Shown: in pieces, positions 46,546-56,430 of the stretch
Numbering within the stretch: position 1 is the stretch's first letter
Layout of the letters: each line of letters opens with the position of its first letter
DNA from: Crocodylus rhombifer
Taxonomy: Eukaryota > Chordata > Crocodylia > Crocodylidae
Assembly: GCA_038503035.1 (NCBI GenBank)
Contig: JAVSML010000039.1
Span: 434,001-498,000, forward strand
Direction: 5' to 3'
DNA: 64,000 nucleotides
Made by a program: the position numbers and the translations under genes
The notes under the pieces: generated by a model
The model's input: only the letters and a program-made list of their open reading frames with translations
What the model was told of the DNA's origin: nothing
The model's database searches: none

Positions 46546-48110
46546 GCTGACCTCATAAAGGAACACCTTAAGAGGTTGGATACCTTCAAGTCAGCTGGCC
46601 CTGACAATCTACACCCCAGGGTACCTAAGGAGCTAGTGAGCATCATAGCCCAGCCCCTGGCATGGATCTTTGAGAACTCCTGGCGCTCTGGTGTAGTGTC
46701 CGAAGACTGGAAGAAGGCCAATGTGGTGCCTATCTTCAATAAAGGGAGGAAAGTGGATCCGGCAAACTATAGCCCATCAGCATGACTTCTATCCTGGGGA
46801 AGATCTTAGAAAAGTTTATTAAAGAGGCCCGATGCCAACATCCTGATGGATAGCCAGCATGGGTTTGTTGCGGGTAGTTCTTGCTTGACCAATCTCATTT
46901 TCTTCTATGACCAGGTGACCTATCACCTGAACAAGGGAGAAGAGATTAATGTCATATATCTTGACTTCAAAAAAGCCTTTGATCTGGTATCCCATGATCA
47001 CCTCTTGGCAAAACTGGCCAATTGTAGCCTTGGGTCCACCACAATCTGCTGGCCGGGAAATTGGCTCCGTGGTCAGACCCAAAGGATGGAAGTCAATCTT
47101 CATGGTGTCCTGTGACCAGTGGAGTCCCCCAAAGCTCTGTCCTTGGACCCATATTGTTCAACATCTTCATTAATGATGTGGACATTGGAGTCAGAAGCAG
47201 ACTGGCCAAGTTCACCGATGACACCAAACTTTGGGGCAAAGCATCCACACCAGAAGACAGGAGAGCGATCCAGGCTGACCTAGACAGGCTCAGCAAATGG
47301 GCGGATGAGAAACTGATGGTGTTTAACACTGAAAAATGCAATGTTCTCCACCTTGGGGGAAAAACCTGCAGCATCCTTATAGGCTCGGCAGTGCTATACT
47401 GGCTAGCACTATGGAAGAAAGAGACTTGGGGGTCATCATTGACCACAAGATGGACATGAGCCTTCAATGCCATGCTGCAGCTAGTAAAGTGAGCAAAACA
47501 CTGGCTTGCATCCATAGATGCTTCTCAAGCAAATCCCGGGACATCATTCTCCCTTTGTACTCGGCCTTGGTGAGGCCGCAGCTGGAATACTGCGTCCAGT
47601 TTTGGGCTCCACAATTCAAAAAGGATGTGGAGAAGCTTGAGAGAGTCCAGAGAAGAGCCACACGCATGATCAGAGGTCAGGAAAACAGATCTTATGATGA
47701 CAGGCCGGGGCTCTTTAGCGTGAAAAAGCGTAGGCTCCGGGGTGATCTGATGGCTACTTATAAGTTTATCAGGGGTGATCACCAGTTCCTGGGGGAATGT
47801 TTGTTCATCAGAGTGCCCTAAGGGATGACAAAGTCGAACAGTTATAAACTACTGCAAGACCATTTCAGGCTGGCCATAAGGAAGAATTTCTTTATTGTCC
47901 GAGCCCGCAAGGTCTGGAACAGCCTACCATTGGAGGTGGTTCAAGCACCTACATTGAATACCTTCAAGAGCAAATTGGATGCTTATCTTGCTGGGAACCT
48001 ATGACCCCAGCTGACTTCCTGTCCTTTGGGCGGGGGGCTGGACTCAATGATCTTCCGAGGTCCCTTCCAATCCTAATGTCTATGAAATCTATAAAATCTG
48101 TAAAATCACC
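46546..48110 (+). mobile_element. CR1 LINE, about 1.55 kb, reverse transcriptase region, decayed
   Basis: Segments in changing frames follow CR1 ORF2 order. First come FKSAGPDNLHPRVPKELV and WKKANVVPIFNKGRK, then HGFVAGSSCLTNLIFFYDQV, IYLDFKKAFDLVSHDHL and PQSSVLGPILFNIFINDVD. Motif C reads FTDD (47211-47222). The C-terminus has LVRPQLEYCVQFWAPQFKKD and RRLRGDLMATYKFIRG. The 3' end has CTCAATGATCTTCCGAGGTC and a TCTATGAAATCTATAAAATC tail. At least four frame breaks are evident. The wording differs from the 30.3-kb copy, suggesting another CR1 subfamily. Confidence 0.93.
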
Positions 48111-48252
48111 CCACCTCCCCAGCCCCTGGCCTGAACCACTACAGGCACATACCTGCATTTTGTGAATGTCTGTTAACTTGCAAATTAGTGCAAAGACTAA
48201 CCTGCAAAAGATTGAATTAATTCAGGCTCTGGCTTTTTCAATGTTTGTCCTC
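48106..48252 (-). mobile_element. Terminal fragment of transposon family X
   Basis: CCACTACAGGCACATACCTG, then CTAACCTGCAAAAGATTGAA and TTCAGGCTCTGGCTTTTTCA parallel the end of the following copy (48560-48715). It corresponds to the left end of the 43375 element in inverted orientation. It starts right at the CR1 tail. Confidence 0.62.
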
Positions 48253-48722
48253 ACCCAGAAGTTCAGTGCACAATAACCATTTTCAAAATAGCCAAAACTG
48301 GTTTAAGATAAACCTGGGTAGCTGTAGTATCACACTTAACTGATTTTGGTTACATCAGTTTATTAAACTTTTGCTCTAGATTCCCTCCAGATTCAAGTTA
48401 AGTCACAGTCATCCTGCATCCCAAGCTGCTTTGCACCTCATCCACAAGCCTCCCCCTTGCAGGGTGGGCAGGCTAGCCTTGGCCCAAGCTGTCTGCTGCA
48501 GCTGAACAGGGAGACGTGCTTTAGCAGCACCCTCCCTCCCCCACCCTCCCGTCTGCTCTGCTTTTGGCTTGGGCCACTGCAGGCATGTGGCTGCATTTCT
48601 GGAACCAAAAGCGAATGTCTGTTCACTTGCTTAACAGTTCAATCTACACAGTTTAGGCTAACCTGCGAAGATTGAATTGATTCAGCCTCAGGCTTTTTTA
48701 CTATCTATACTTAGCCCAAATT
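48253..48722 (-). mobile_element. Transposon family X copy, truncated, inverted
   Basis: It begins GAAGTTCAGTGCACAATAAC and runs through ACTGGTTTAAGATAAACCTG and CACACTTAACTGATTTTGGT, the reverse complement of 43965-44060. It then has a GC-rich middle and ends GCGAAGATTGAATTGATTCA and CTATCTATACTTAGCCC. The outermost roughly 75 bp of one end is absent. Direct junction with the preceding terminal fragment makes a partial tandem. Confidence 0.7.
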
Positions 48723-48847
48723 TCTAGGAATTTGCAAATGACTTTCCACAGAACAATAGAGCATTTCTGCTTCCTCATTTTACTTTGCAGTAAGGCCACT
48801 TTATTCAAACAAAAATAGGGAAACACAGGAAAGAAAAAAAACACACA

Positions 48848-49101
48848 GTAGATGCGTCTACATGTACAACATGCTACCCTGCAGTGGTTACTGTGAATGT
48901 ATTTTTTACTTGTATAAACAGGTACTAAATAAATGCACAGTAAAGAAAGTTACTGTGCAGTAGCAAATGTCTTTTAAGTGATGCTACAGCGCAGTAGCCT
49001 AATAATATTGTGTGGTAGCATATTAGCAGTCAGTGCTGTGACATGCTACTGCGTAGTATTATTTGGCTACTGTGCAGTCAGCATCTCGTGTAGATGCACC
49101 C
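48848..49101. mobile_element. MITE with GTGC(A/G)TCTACA ends
   Basis: The left end GATGCGTCTACATGTAC pairs with the right end, which in reverse complement reads GGGTGCATCTACACGAGATG. The interior repeats GCTACTGC/GCAGTAGC motifs (CTACCCTGCAGTGG, TGTGCAGTAGC, TACAGCGCAGTAGCC, GCTACTGCGTAGTA), giving several short self-complementary pairs. No coding capacity and no clear target duplication. Confidence 0.72.
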
Positions 49102-49734
49102 AATATTTACAAAGAGAGGAAATAAAGGCAACAACACATTTGTCATTTAGTGACAAATCTTCTGAAATGACCCCTGTAGAAGAGTTGTTTTATGCAAAAA
49201 ACTAAATTGCTTCATGTAGTGGCACAGAAAATAGATTGATTGGTCATTTCTAGTCTACAGAATAACTTGAATGCTTTCTGGAAAAGCAAAAATGATTGCT
49301 AAGAATTAATGAGGTATTTTTCCTGTGAAAAAGCTACACAGCTGAGCTACGTGTTCCTACATATTTTTTTTAACTTAACTTCTAATTATGATTGGGATTA
49401 ATGCAGTTGAACCCTGAAGGCAGTACGATGTGAGTGCCTTGAAAACAAACCAGAACCACTGCTACATGACACTGAACACATTTATGTCAATGACCCAGAT
49501 TTCATAATTACACAGAAAAATCCCCAAGTTGCACTTTAAAAAAATATCTTAACAAGAAAGAGGCCTGAGATTCATTACAAACTAAAGGGACAATGAGAGG
49601 TTTGAAGTTATATTTGTAAATGTAATCACTCCCTATGTGTTCCAGGGTCTGGAAAGCAAATTGATATGGAGATTATTAGAAGATATTGCTAAGCCAATGG
49701 GGAAGATATTATTTAAGCTTTGTACATTGAAGTG
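49102..49734. other. Unique sequence, nothing recognised
   Basis: AT-rich flank between a MITE and a CR1 fragment, with no recognised features. Confidence 0.5.
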
Positions 49735-50107
49735 GGAAGTCAAGAGAAGGCTGAGGGAGGATCTAGTGGCCTGTTACAAACTAGTCAGAGGGGACCAGCA
49801 GGCATCGGGGGAGTCCCTGTTCCCCCGTGCACTACCAGGAGTGACCAGGAATAACGGTCACAAGCTGGCAGAAGGTAGGTTTAGGCTAGATATCAGGAGG
49901 CGCTACTTCACGGCAGGGCGGCTAGGATCTGGAACCAACTTCCTAGAGAAGTGGTGCTGGCTCCCACCCTGGGGGTCTTTAAGAGGAGGCTAGATGTACA
50001 CCTTGCTGGGGTCGTTTGACCTCGGTGCTCTTTCCTGCCATGGCAGGGGGTTGGACTCAATGATCTGCTCAAGTCCCTTCTGACCCTAGAAACTATGAAA
50101 CTATGAA
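49735..50107 (+). mobile_element. CR1 LINE 3' fragment with clear tail
   Basis: The frame reads KRRLREDLVACYKLVRGDQQ, then PGVTRNNGHKLAEGRFRLDI, the last part of ORF2. The 3' end has GACTCAATGATCTGCTCAAG and a repeated AAACTATGAAACTATGAAAC tail. It is 5'-truncated at about 370 bp, which is typical for CR1. Confidence 0.93.
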
Positions 50108-50554
50108 ACTCCAGATCTTGTCACTCAGTTTGGCTAATTAAAATGTTGGCACCCTGGAGAGTGTAGGGCTGGGACAGGGAAAATGAATACTCATTTCAGC
50201 ATAATCTCCCTAAGCAGGGGCTGTCTCCCCTCTGAACTGGCACCCAAGGCTGGTGTCCCACTCACTTCCTCCCAAGTTACATTAGTGGGTTAATGAGGCT
50301 TTATTATTTCATCAGTCTTGGAGGAAGGGGTTGTTCATGTTATGTCAAGCCTGCAAGACTTCCTATAGCCAGTCTGCCCTTTCAACAGAGCGAAGTGCCT
50401 GACAGATCTTTAGTACACATGGATCCATGGCTCCTTTATTTATGCCCAAATCCGCGCTCCATGCCAATCTACTAGCAACCTCAATAAAGCTCAACTCTTC
50501 AGGAAAGATCCTCACTGCAGGCAAAAAAACAAAGGGATGCTAAACTAAGCTGTC
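50108..50554. other. Unique sequence, nothing recognised
   Basis: No recognised gene or repeat between the CR1 tail and the palindromic MITE. Confidence 0.45.
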
Positions 50555-50888
50555 ATAATGGGTGCCTGTATATGTGTGGGACACCTGCTGTAATTACAAC
50601 ACGTCAGAGCAGACTTGCTTAGTTGAGTCTGCTGGGGTGTGCTAATTAGCACACTCCAGCAGCCTCAGTACCTCGTGTATTCAGCATCTCTATGCTTCAA
50701 AATGGTGGAGGGGTGTTTTAACTAAAGCTTGTCAAACGAAGTTAGGTAAAGCACCTCCACTGCCATTTTGGAGTTCAGGGTGCTGAATATATGAGATGCT
50801 GCAGCTGCTTGAATTAGAGTAGCTCCTGAAAAAGCTAATTAAGGCACTCTCCACCCCCACCCTCAGAGCTTGTGTAAAGATGCCCAAT
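50555..50888 (+). mobile_element. Palindromic MITE, family P copy 4
   Basis: The outer ends GGGTGCCTGTATATGTG and (reverse complement) GGGCATCTTTACACAAGC are related inverted repeats. The interior has AGACTTGCTTAGTTGAGTCT, then GTGCTAATTAGCACAC (itself palindromic). The central foldback CTTCAAAATGGTGGAGGGGT and AACTAAAGCTTG pairs with a degenerate second arm (AAAGCACCTCCACTGCCATT). It ends in GAATTAGAGTAGCTCCTG and AAGCTAATTAAGGCAC. It gives the clearest outer boundaries for the family. Confidence 0.82.
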
Positions 50889-51664
50889 TGCACCCTGCAA
50901 TATTAGAGAATCAATTGCACAGGAATTCATCTCACTGACAATCTTGAAAAAAACCTTTTACAGAAGTAATTAAGAGAACCGATAATTAGTATCGATCTAT
51001 AGTTTGATATCCGTTCACTCTAAAAGTTGGCAATAGAATGTTACCCAGTACACAATCTTAAGGTTTAGCATTCAGAACCACTTATCAGTAATTGCCACAT
51101 ACCAAAAAGGCTATGAATCCCACAGGAATTCTTTTGTTTCTGCATTAATTAAGACATAGGCCAAGGAATGCTTTTAACAAGAATACCTGAAATGTACAAA
51201 AGGTCACTCACTCTGTAAAGAAACAGGAAGTAATTGCAAGACATCTAAGGAGAGACTTACAAAGAAGGTAAATGGAATGTGATGCCATAGGTGACTAGTG
51301 TTACCTTAGGTGACTAATGCTTTACTGTCTTTGTATTATGGTACAGCAGCATGTCAAAATATGCTGCAATCAATCAGTGCATTAATTTACAGTGATCTCA
51401 TATTGTTCTCTCCAAATGTATCTGTATCCTTATATGAAATCTTCCATTATTTTTGACGAAATCACATACAGAGATGTGAGTTCATAAAATAAAATAAATA
51501 CATTCAAGTTAAAAGATAAGAGTGAATCAGTACAGAGTATTATTTTATATTTAATCATTTTTAAATTCTGTGGAATTCTAATGCTTTAGAATTCTTGCTG
51601 TCCATATAAACTGAATTATATTAGGGGCATCAATCTGCTGTGGCAAAGCACTCACTCCTCGCAG
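50889..51664. other. Unique AT-rich sequence, nothing recognised
   Basis: No recognised gene, repeat or RNA. Confidence 0.5.
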
Positions 51665-52465
51665 GAGGTGGGCAGATGGGAATAGGATGAAATTCAATGC
51701 AGACAAGTGCAGGATGCTGCATCTAGGGAGAAGGAACCAGCAACACACATATAGGCTGGGGAACTCCCTTCTTGTCAACATGGTGGCAGAAAGGGATCTT
51801 GGAGTCATTGTTGACTCCAGGATGAACATGAACCGCCAATGCGAGGAAATGGTCAGTAAGGCTAGCCTCACCTTGTCATGCATCCACAGATGCATCACAA
51901 GCAGGTCCAGGGAGGTGATCCTTCCCCTCTATGCAGGCCACAGGTGGAGTACAGCATCCAGTTCTGGGTGCTGCACTTCAAGAGGGATGTGGCTAGCATT
52001 GAGAGGGTCCAGAGGAGGGCCACTTGCATGGTGAAGGGGCAGTGGGTCAGGCCTTACGAAGAGAGGCTGAAGGGCCTGAATCTATTCAGCCTCCACAAGA
52101 GAAGGCTGAGAGGGGATCTGGTGGCTGTTTACAAACTCACAAGGGGGACCCAATGGGAATTGGGGGAGGCTCTGTTCCCCTGAGCATCACCAGGGGTTAC
52201 TAGGAATAATGGCCACAAATTGTTAGAGAGAAGGTTCAGACTGGACATCAGGAGACATTACTTTATGGTTAGGGCTGCCATGCGCTGAAATGGGCTCCCA
52301 AGTGAGATGGTGCTCTCGCCTACCTTGGGGGTCTTCAAGAGGAGGCTGGACAGATATTTGGCTCAAGTGATATGAACCCGGCACCCATTCCTGCTGGGGG
52401 CAGGGGGTCGGACCTGGTGATCTGTTTAGGTCCCTTCTGACCCGAAGTACTATGATACTATGAAA
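51665..52465 (+). mobile_element. CR1 LINE, about 800 bp, C-terminal ORF2 to 3' tail
   Basis: It begins in the region after motif C: GRWE-like sequence, then MKFNADKCRMLHLGRRNQQH and ERDLGVIVDSRMNMNRQCEE. It continues in another frame with RVQRRATCMVKGQWVRPYEE and KRRLRGDLVAVYKLTRGTQW. The 3' end has GGTGATCTGTTTAGGTCCCT and a GTACTATGATACTATGAAAA tail. A short deletion around 51940 removes part of the 'alvRPQLEYC' segment. It is non-functional. Confidence 0.93.
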
Positions 52466-53700
52466 AACCTGAAGGGCAAAACAAAAGTGGCATGGTAGAT
52501 GAAAGAGCAAGGTATATGGGAAAGAAAAGAAGAAGGAGTAAATGCAAAAGGAATAGGACACAAAGTCTGAATCTAGAAGACCATCACAAACAATATGTAG
52601 GACAAGTAGGGCAGCCAGGAACAAAGATGGTGAGAGTGCCTTGGACAAGTTTTGAAAGAATTTAAATTTGATATAAAAAAAGGAAAGAAGCCAGTTATCT
52701 GAGAAGAGGAAACAGGGTTGAAGTCAGAAGATCTGATGGAGCCCTGGCTCAGGTTTTCTTTTCAGTAGGAAGTGAAAGGAAACAATACATTTTAAATGTG
52801 CTGTAAAGTGGCAAAAGGACTTGTGAGTCATCATTCATGTACCAGCTGAAACCAAAGGAGCAGATGAGGTCACTCATGTACATAAGGACATTTCTACTGT
52901 ATCCTCATTCCTCTTAATTGGGGTCTTTAGGTGCACCTATATTGCTATAACTATGCCAAGTGCTGAAGCAATTGGTGAGAAGGAATATTGGAAATTACAG
53001 AAGGAATGTTTGACCACAACTGAGTAAAGCACGGGTGGTATCAGCATTTGAAAACTATTTATGAATGTGTGAAAAGTAAATCTGAGAAAAATTCTCTCTC
53101 CTATCTCTCCAGTCCTAGCAGGGATAACTTCTCATACAGTCTTTTGAAATTAAAAAACAAACATATGTATGTAATGGACATTCCGATCCTTTAGAAGGAG
53201 ATAAAACCATTTGCTGTGAGCATGCTGGAATTGTGCCATTCATGTCAGGTACAAAAAGTCTTTGTCTAAGCAACAGGATACCTGTTTAGTTTGAACAACC
53301 TTTTACATTATTCTAATAAGGAAGTCTAAGTTAAAAAAAATCCACTTCATCCACCTTTGTTTTTGAAGCAAATTAAAAAAGACCAGTACTGTTCCAGTTG
53401 CCATTGGGTCAGAAAATATAAGCCCTCCCACACACACTCTTAGAATATGACTCTGAGTAGTTTTTGTCAGCTTAACAGCTAAGAAGAGCATCAGACATGT
53501 TGAAGAAAGCAGAAATGGCATATTGAACTGGATATATGACCACCAGCATCAATGAAGAAAATAAAACTCCTTTAATTTTTGCTCACCTTATTAGCTCACA
53601 TCTTTTGATCATTCAAGAGCTCTACTATGTTATTTGTCTTTGTAGACAGAAAGTAGGGACTGTAATTTCCTCTGTTTTGCACAGTTGTAAAAAGACTATG
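52466..53700. other. Unique AT-rich sequence, nothing recognised
   Basis: About 1.2 kb, A-rich just after the CR1 tail, with no genes or repeats recognised. Confidence 0.5.
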
Positions 53701-54245
53701 AGAAGAACACCATAACAGCTGTGCAGTCGGCAGTTCATGTAGACATGGCCAGGAAGTACCTACACATGTGCTTAACTGCAGAGTAGACTAATTTGCTTCA
53801 GTGTAAAGAGTCACAGTCTCCACGTGTGACACTGTTAGACCACAGCAAACTAGGTTTCACTGCCTTAAGATAGTACTGTTGGGGACAGTCAGAGACAGTG
53901 CTATCTTATGGGAATGAAAATAGCTGTGCCTAAACACACATGTAAATGCTGACCCAGGTATAAATTGCACCTGGTCAGCCTAGGCAACAGGGGGCCAGAC
54001 CCCTGCTTGCTGCCTAGCCACACAGATCTACTCTTTGAGCACTCTCATGCCCCAGCCAGCCCCTCTGCTGCCCAATGCCATGACCCAGAGCTAGAGGCTG
54101 ACCCCTTGAGCCTGCTGCTCCTTCACCCCAACTCAAACTGCTAAGGTTGTAGGAGCACATGTAGACACTACACCCCAGAGCCATTAATGCTGGTGCAAGC
54201 TGCACCAGAGTTTATCACTCCATACTAATTGAATGTGTAGATACA
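53701..54245. mobile_element. Composite of GTCTACA-end transposon pieces
   Basis: Positions 53717-53751 (CTGTGCAGTCGGCAGTTCAT then GTAGACATGGCC) look like the right end of the 48848-49101 type. Immediately after, GTACCTACACATGTGC (about 53757) pairs with the end near 54243 (reverse complement GTATCTACACATTCAATT). This suggests a second element of about 490 bp. Its middle (53980-54150) is GC-rich. Boundaries are approximate. Confidence 0.5.
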
Positions 54246-55271
54246 GCCACAGATACCCATAAACTGACACAGTGATTTCTTAAAAAGGAAAAAAAATCTG
54301 CCTTAAGCTTCTTTCATGGAGTAGCCCTCATACATATATGCTATGTGAAATTAAATTAATTCAGCTTGAATGGGTTGTGATAAAGCCCAGGACTCATCCA
54401 TGAAAACAACCCTTAGGCAAGATCTTGTTTCTACTAAAATTCATTGCAAATTTCCCATTCCTGTCAGTCAGAGGAAATGCAGGCTCCTTGTGAACAAAAA
54501 CCAGAACAGCTTACCTAGCTATTTGTTAAATTCTATACACAAGGAGTTTTTGGGGGTCATATTAGTTAGGGCAAATACATAATAGAAACAGCTAGAAGTG
54601 ATGAGGAGACATTTTGAAATGTCAAGATTAGTTTTTGTTTCAAATTGGAACAGAACAGACAATTGAAATAGCAAAGAATGTTTGCAGAATGAAAGCTTCC
54701 CAAAAAAGGTATGTTGACTTCCAAGATAAACAATTAATTATTCACAGTGGGGAAAATTGCTGTTTTGTCTTGATAACCTGTGATTTCCTCCTTTAATTAC
54801 ATTAATATGATATTGAATTTTTAAATAAAATGAAAATTTTCTCATTTTAGAATTTCGGTTTGAAATGACAGTTTTGGTTTAAGATAAGAATTTTTATCAG
54901 AATGGATGTATTCTCATAAAAAGTGACATTTTTACTATACTGTTTTTTCCAGCAGGAAAACATACTAAGCTGTCTATGAGCAGGCTAAGGGGCAAATGTA
55001 GATGTGGGGGGGCGTACCCAAGTGGGTTATTACAGGGGTTCCAGTCTTGCCCCTTTTCATTTCTCAGTATTCTCCCTATGGGAGGATTTCGTGGGAAGAG
55101 GCGTGAGGGAAGCAGAGAGCTGAGATGGCTAATATTAAGCCACAAAGGGGACACTACCAGTGAGTGACAGCTTTCTGGTCACTTTGTGTCAACTATATTC
55201 AAGAAAGGTGCTAGTTCTTTATTTACAAGTAATTAAGACAAAGCAAAGGGGCTGGTTTTTCTTTCCTGAAG
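54246..55271. other. Unique AT-rich sequence, nothing recognised
   Basis: No recognised gene or repeat. The slightly GC-richer patch at 54990-55160 has overlapping antisense frames without domains. Confidence 0.5.
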
Positions 55272-55533
55272 AGGGTACATCTACATGAGACATTTAATGA
55301 ACAGTAGACTAATTCTGCTGCACATTAGTTAATCACAGCAAAAGCCAGGCTAATGCACTAATGTGAAGTAGAATTAGTCTACTATACATTAAGTGTCATA
55401 AAAGACTGTGTTGGCGATAATGCACAGTAGCATTGGTTACTGAACATTTAGTTAGAACCTCATATTAGAGGTACTAAACTTAAAGCACAGTAAAAACAGC
55501 ACATCAGTGCAGATGTAGACACACCCAGAGAGA
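55272..55533. mobile_element. MITE with terminal repeats and a 41-bp internal foldback
   Basis: The left end AGGGTACATCTACATGAGAC pairs with the right end, whose reverse complement is TGGGTGTGTCTACATCTGC. Inside, 55289-55329 pairs with 55357-55397 over 41 bp with five mismatches (TAGACTAATTCT is shared perfectly). It belongs to the same terminal-motif group as the elements at 34.9, 48.85 and 53.7 kb. It is non-coding. Confidence 0.78.
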
Positions 55534-55542
55534 GATAGTTAG

Positions 55543-56292
55543 TAGGGCTGTGCAAAGTTTTAGTCCCTGATTTGATTTGGCAGAGATTTGGCGGAGATTT
55601 GGCCCAATTCGGTGGCCAAATCTCTGAATCTGAATCTAATCAGAGGACCCTTTAATCTCTCTGAATTGAATCAGAACTCTCCAAATCAATTCAGAGAGAT
55701 TTAGAAAGATTCAGTGATTCAGACATAGAGACAGCTTTAAATGTTTTTTGTACATACTTCTAGGTAGCAGGCGGCTCATGAATGCTGCAATGCTGGGGCA
55801 CATAGAGCATCCCACAGGAGCATGGGGGGCTTGCTCCCCAGTGTGCTTGGCAGCAGACCCAGCAATGGACCACAAGCACTTCTGGTCCACCAGAGAATGT
55901 GCTGCCCCCCCCCCCCGCATAACCCCCCATCTCAGCAGCTGGTGCCTCCTGGGTCTGGGGAGGGAACCCGGGGTCCCTCCATGGCCAATTGCTGAGCCAG
56001 GGAGGCATGGGGGCAGCCCCCAGCACGCTCCCCAGCTGACCCGGAAGTGGTTCACCGGGTTTACATCCAGGTTCATATCCAGGTTCACATCCCAGTTCAC
56101 CACTGAGCATGTGGCGGAGGGGAGGGATGGCACGCTCCTGGCAGCGTTGCAGCATTCACGAGCTGCACTGGTACCTCGAGGTATGTAGAAAAAAACTTTT
56201 AAAGCTGTATCTATGTCCCTGATTTGGGCCGAATCACAGTCCCTGATTTGGGCTGAATCTGAATCAAATAGTGCCCGCTTCACACACCCCTA
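55543..56292. mobile_element. 750-bp hAT-like non-autonomous transposon
   Basis: The ends TAGGGCTGTGCAAAG and (reverse complement) TAGGGGTGTGTGAAG match at 12 of 15 positions. The flanks ATAGTTAG (55535-55542) and ATAGTTTA (56293-56300) form a degenerate 8-bp duplication (6 of 8). Subterminal regions repeat GAATC/GATTC words, including a perfect 16-bp foldback (55654-55669 with 55686-55701). The GC-rich middle holds a C12 run (55905-55916). The 190-codon minus-strand and 146-codon plus-strand frames lie inside it and lack transposase motifs. Confidence 0.8.
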
Positions 56293-56430
56293 ATAGTTTA
56301 GCCATGTTAGTCTAAAGTCAGTCAGAAGGCAGGGTACATATACACCTCTATGGACTAACTAAATAAGATATATAGAGAGAGCACAAGCTTTCAAGAATCC
56401 AAGTTCACTTCATCAGATGCTGTGAAAGGA
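56293..56430 (-). repeat. SINE-like sauropsid interspersed repeat
   Basis: On the minus strand it reads CATCTGATGAAGTGAACTTG, TTCTTGAAAGCTTGTGCTCT, TTAGTTAGTCCATAGAGGTG and TTTAGACTAACATGGCTAAA. This is the well-known order 'ctgatgaagtgrgct ... gaaagcttatgct ... ttagtctctaaggtgc ... agactaacayggct' of a repeat abundant in crocodilian and turtle DNA. It directly follows the transposon before it. Confidence 0.75.

Noticed and set aside
37235..50107. The CR1 pieces at 39.1 and 49.7 kb as two halves of one insertion
   Set aside because: The first ends about where the second begins in ORF2, but they overlap slightly, differ in wording and are 9.7 kb apart with other complete insertions between. 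Ordinary 5' truncation explains the second.
55711..56283. 190-codon minus-strand frame as a protein gene
   Set aside because: It lies wholly inside a non-autonomous transposon with terminal repeats and has no transposase motif. Overlapping long frames exist on the other strand.
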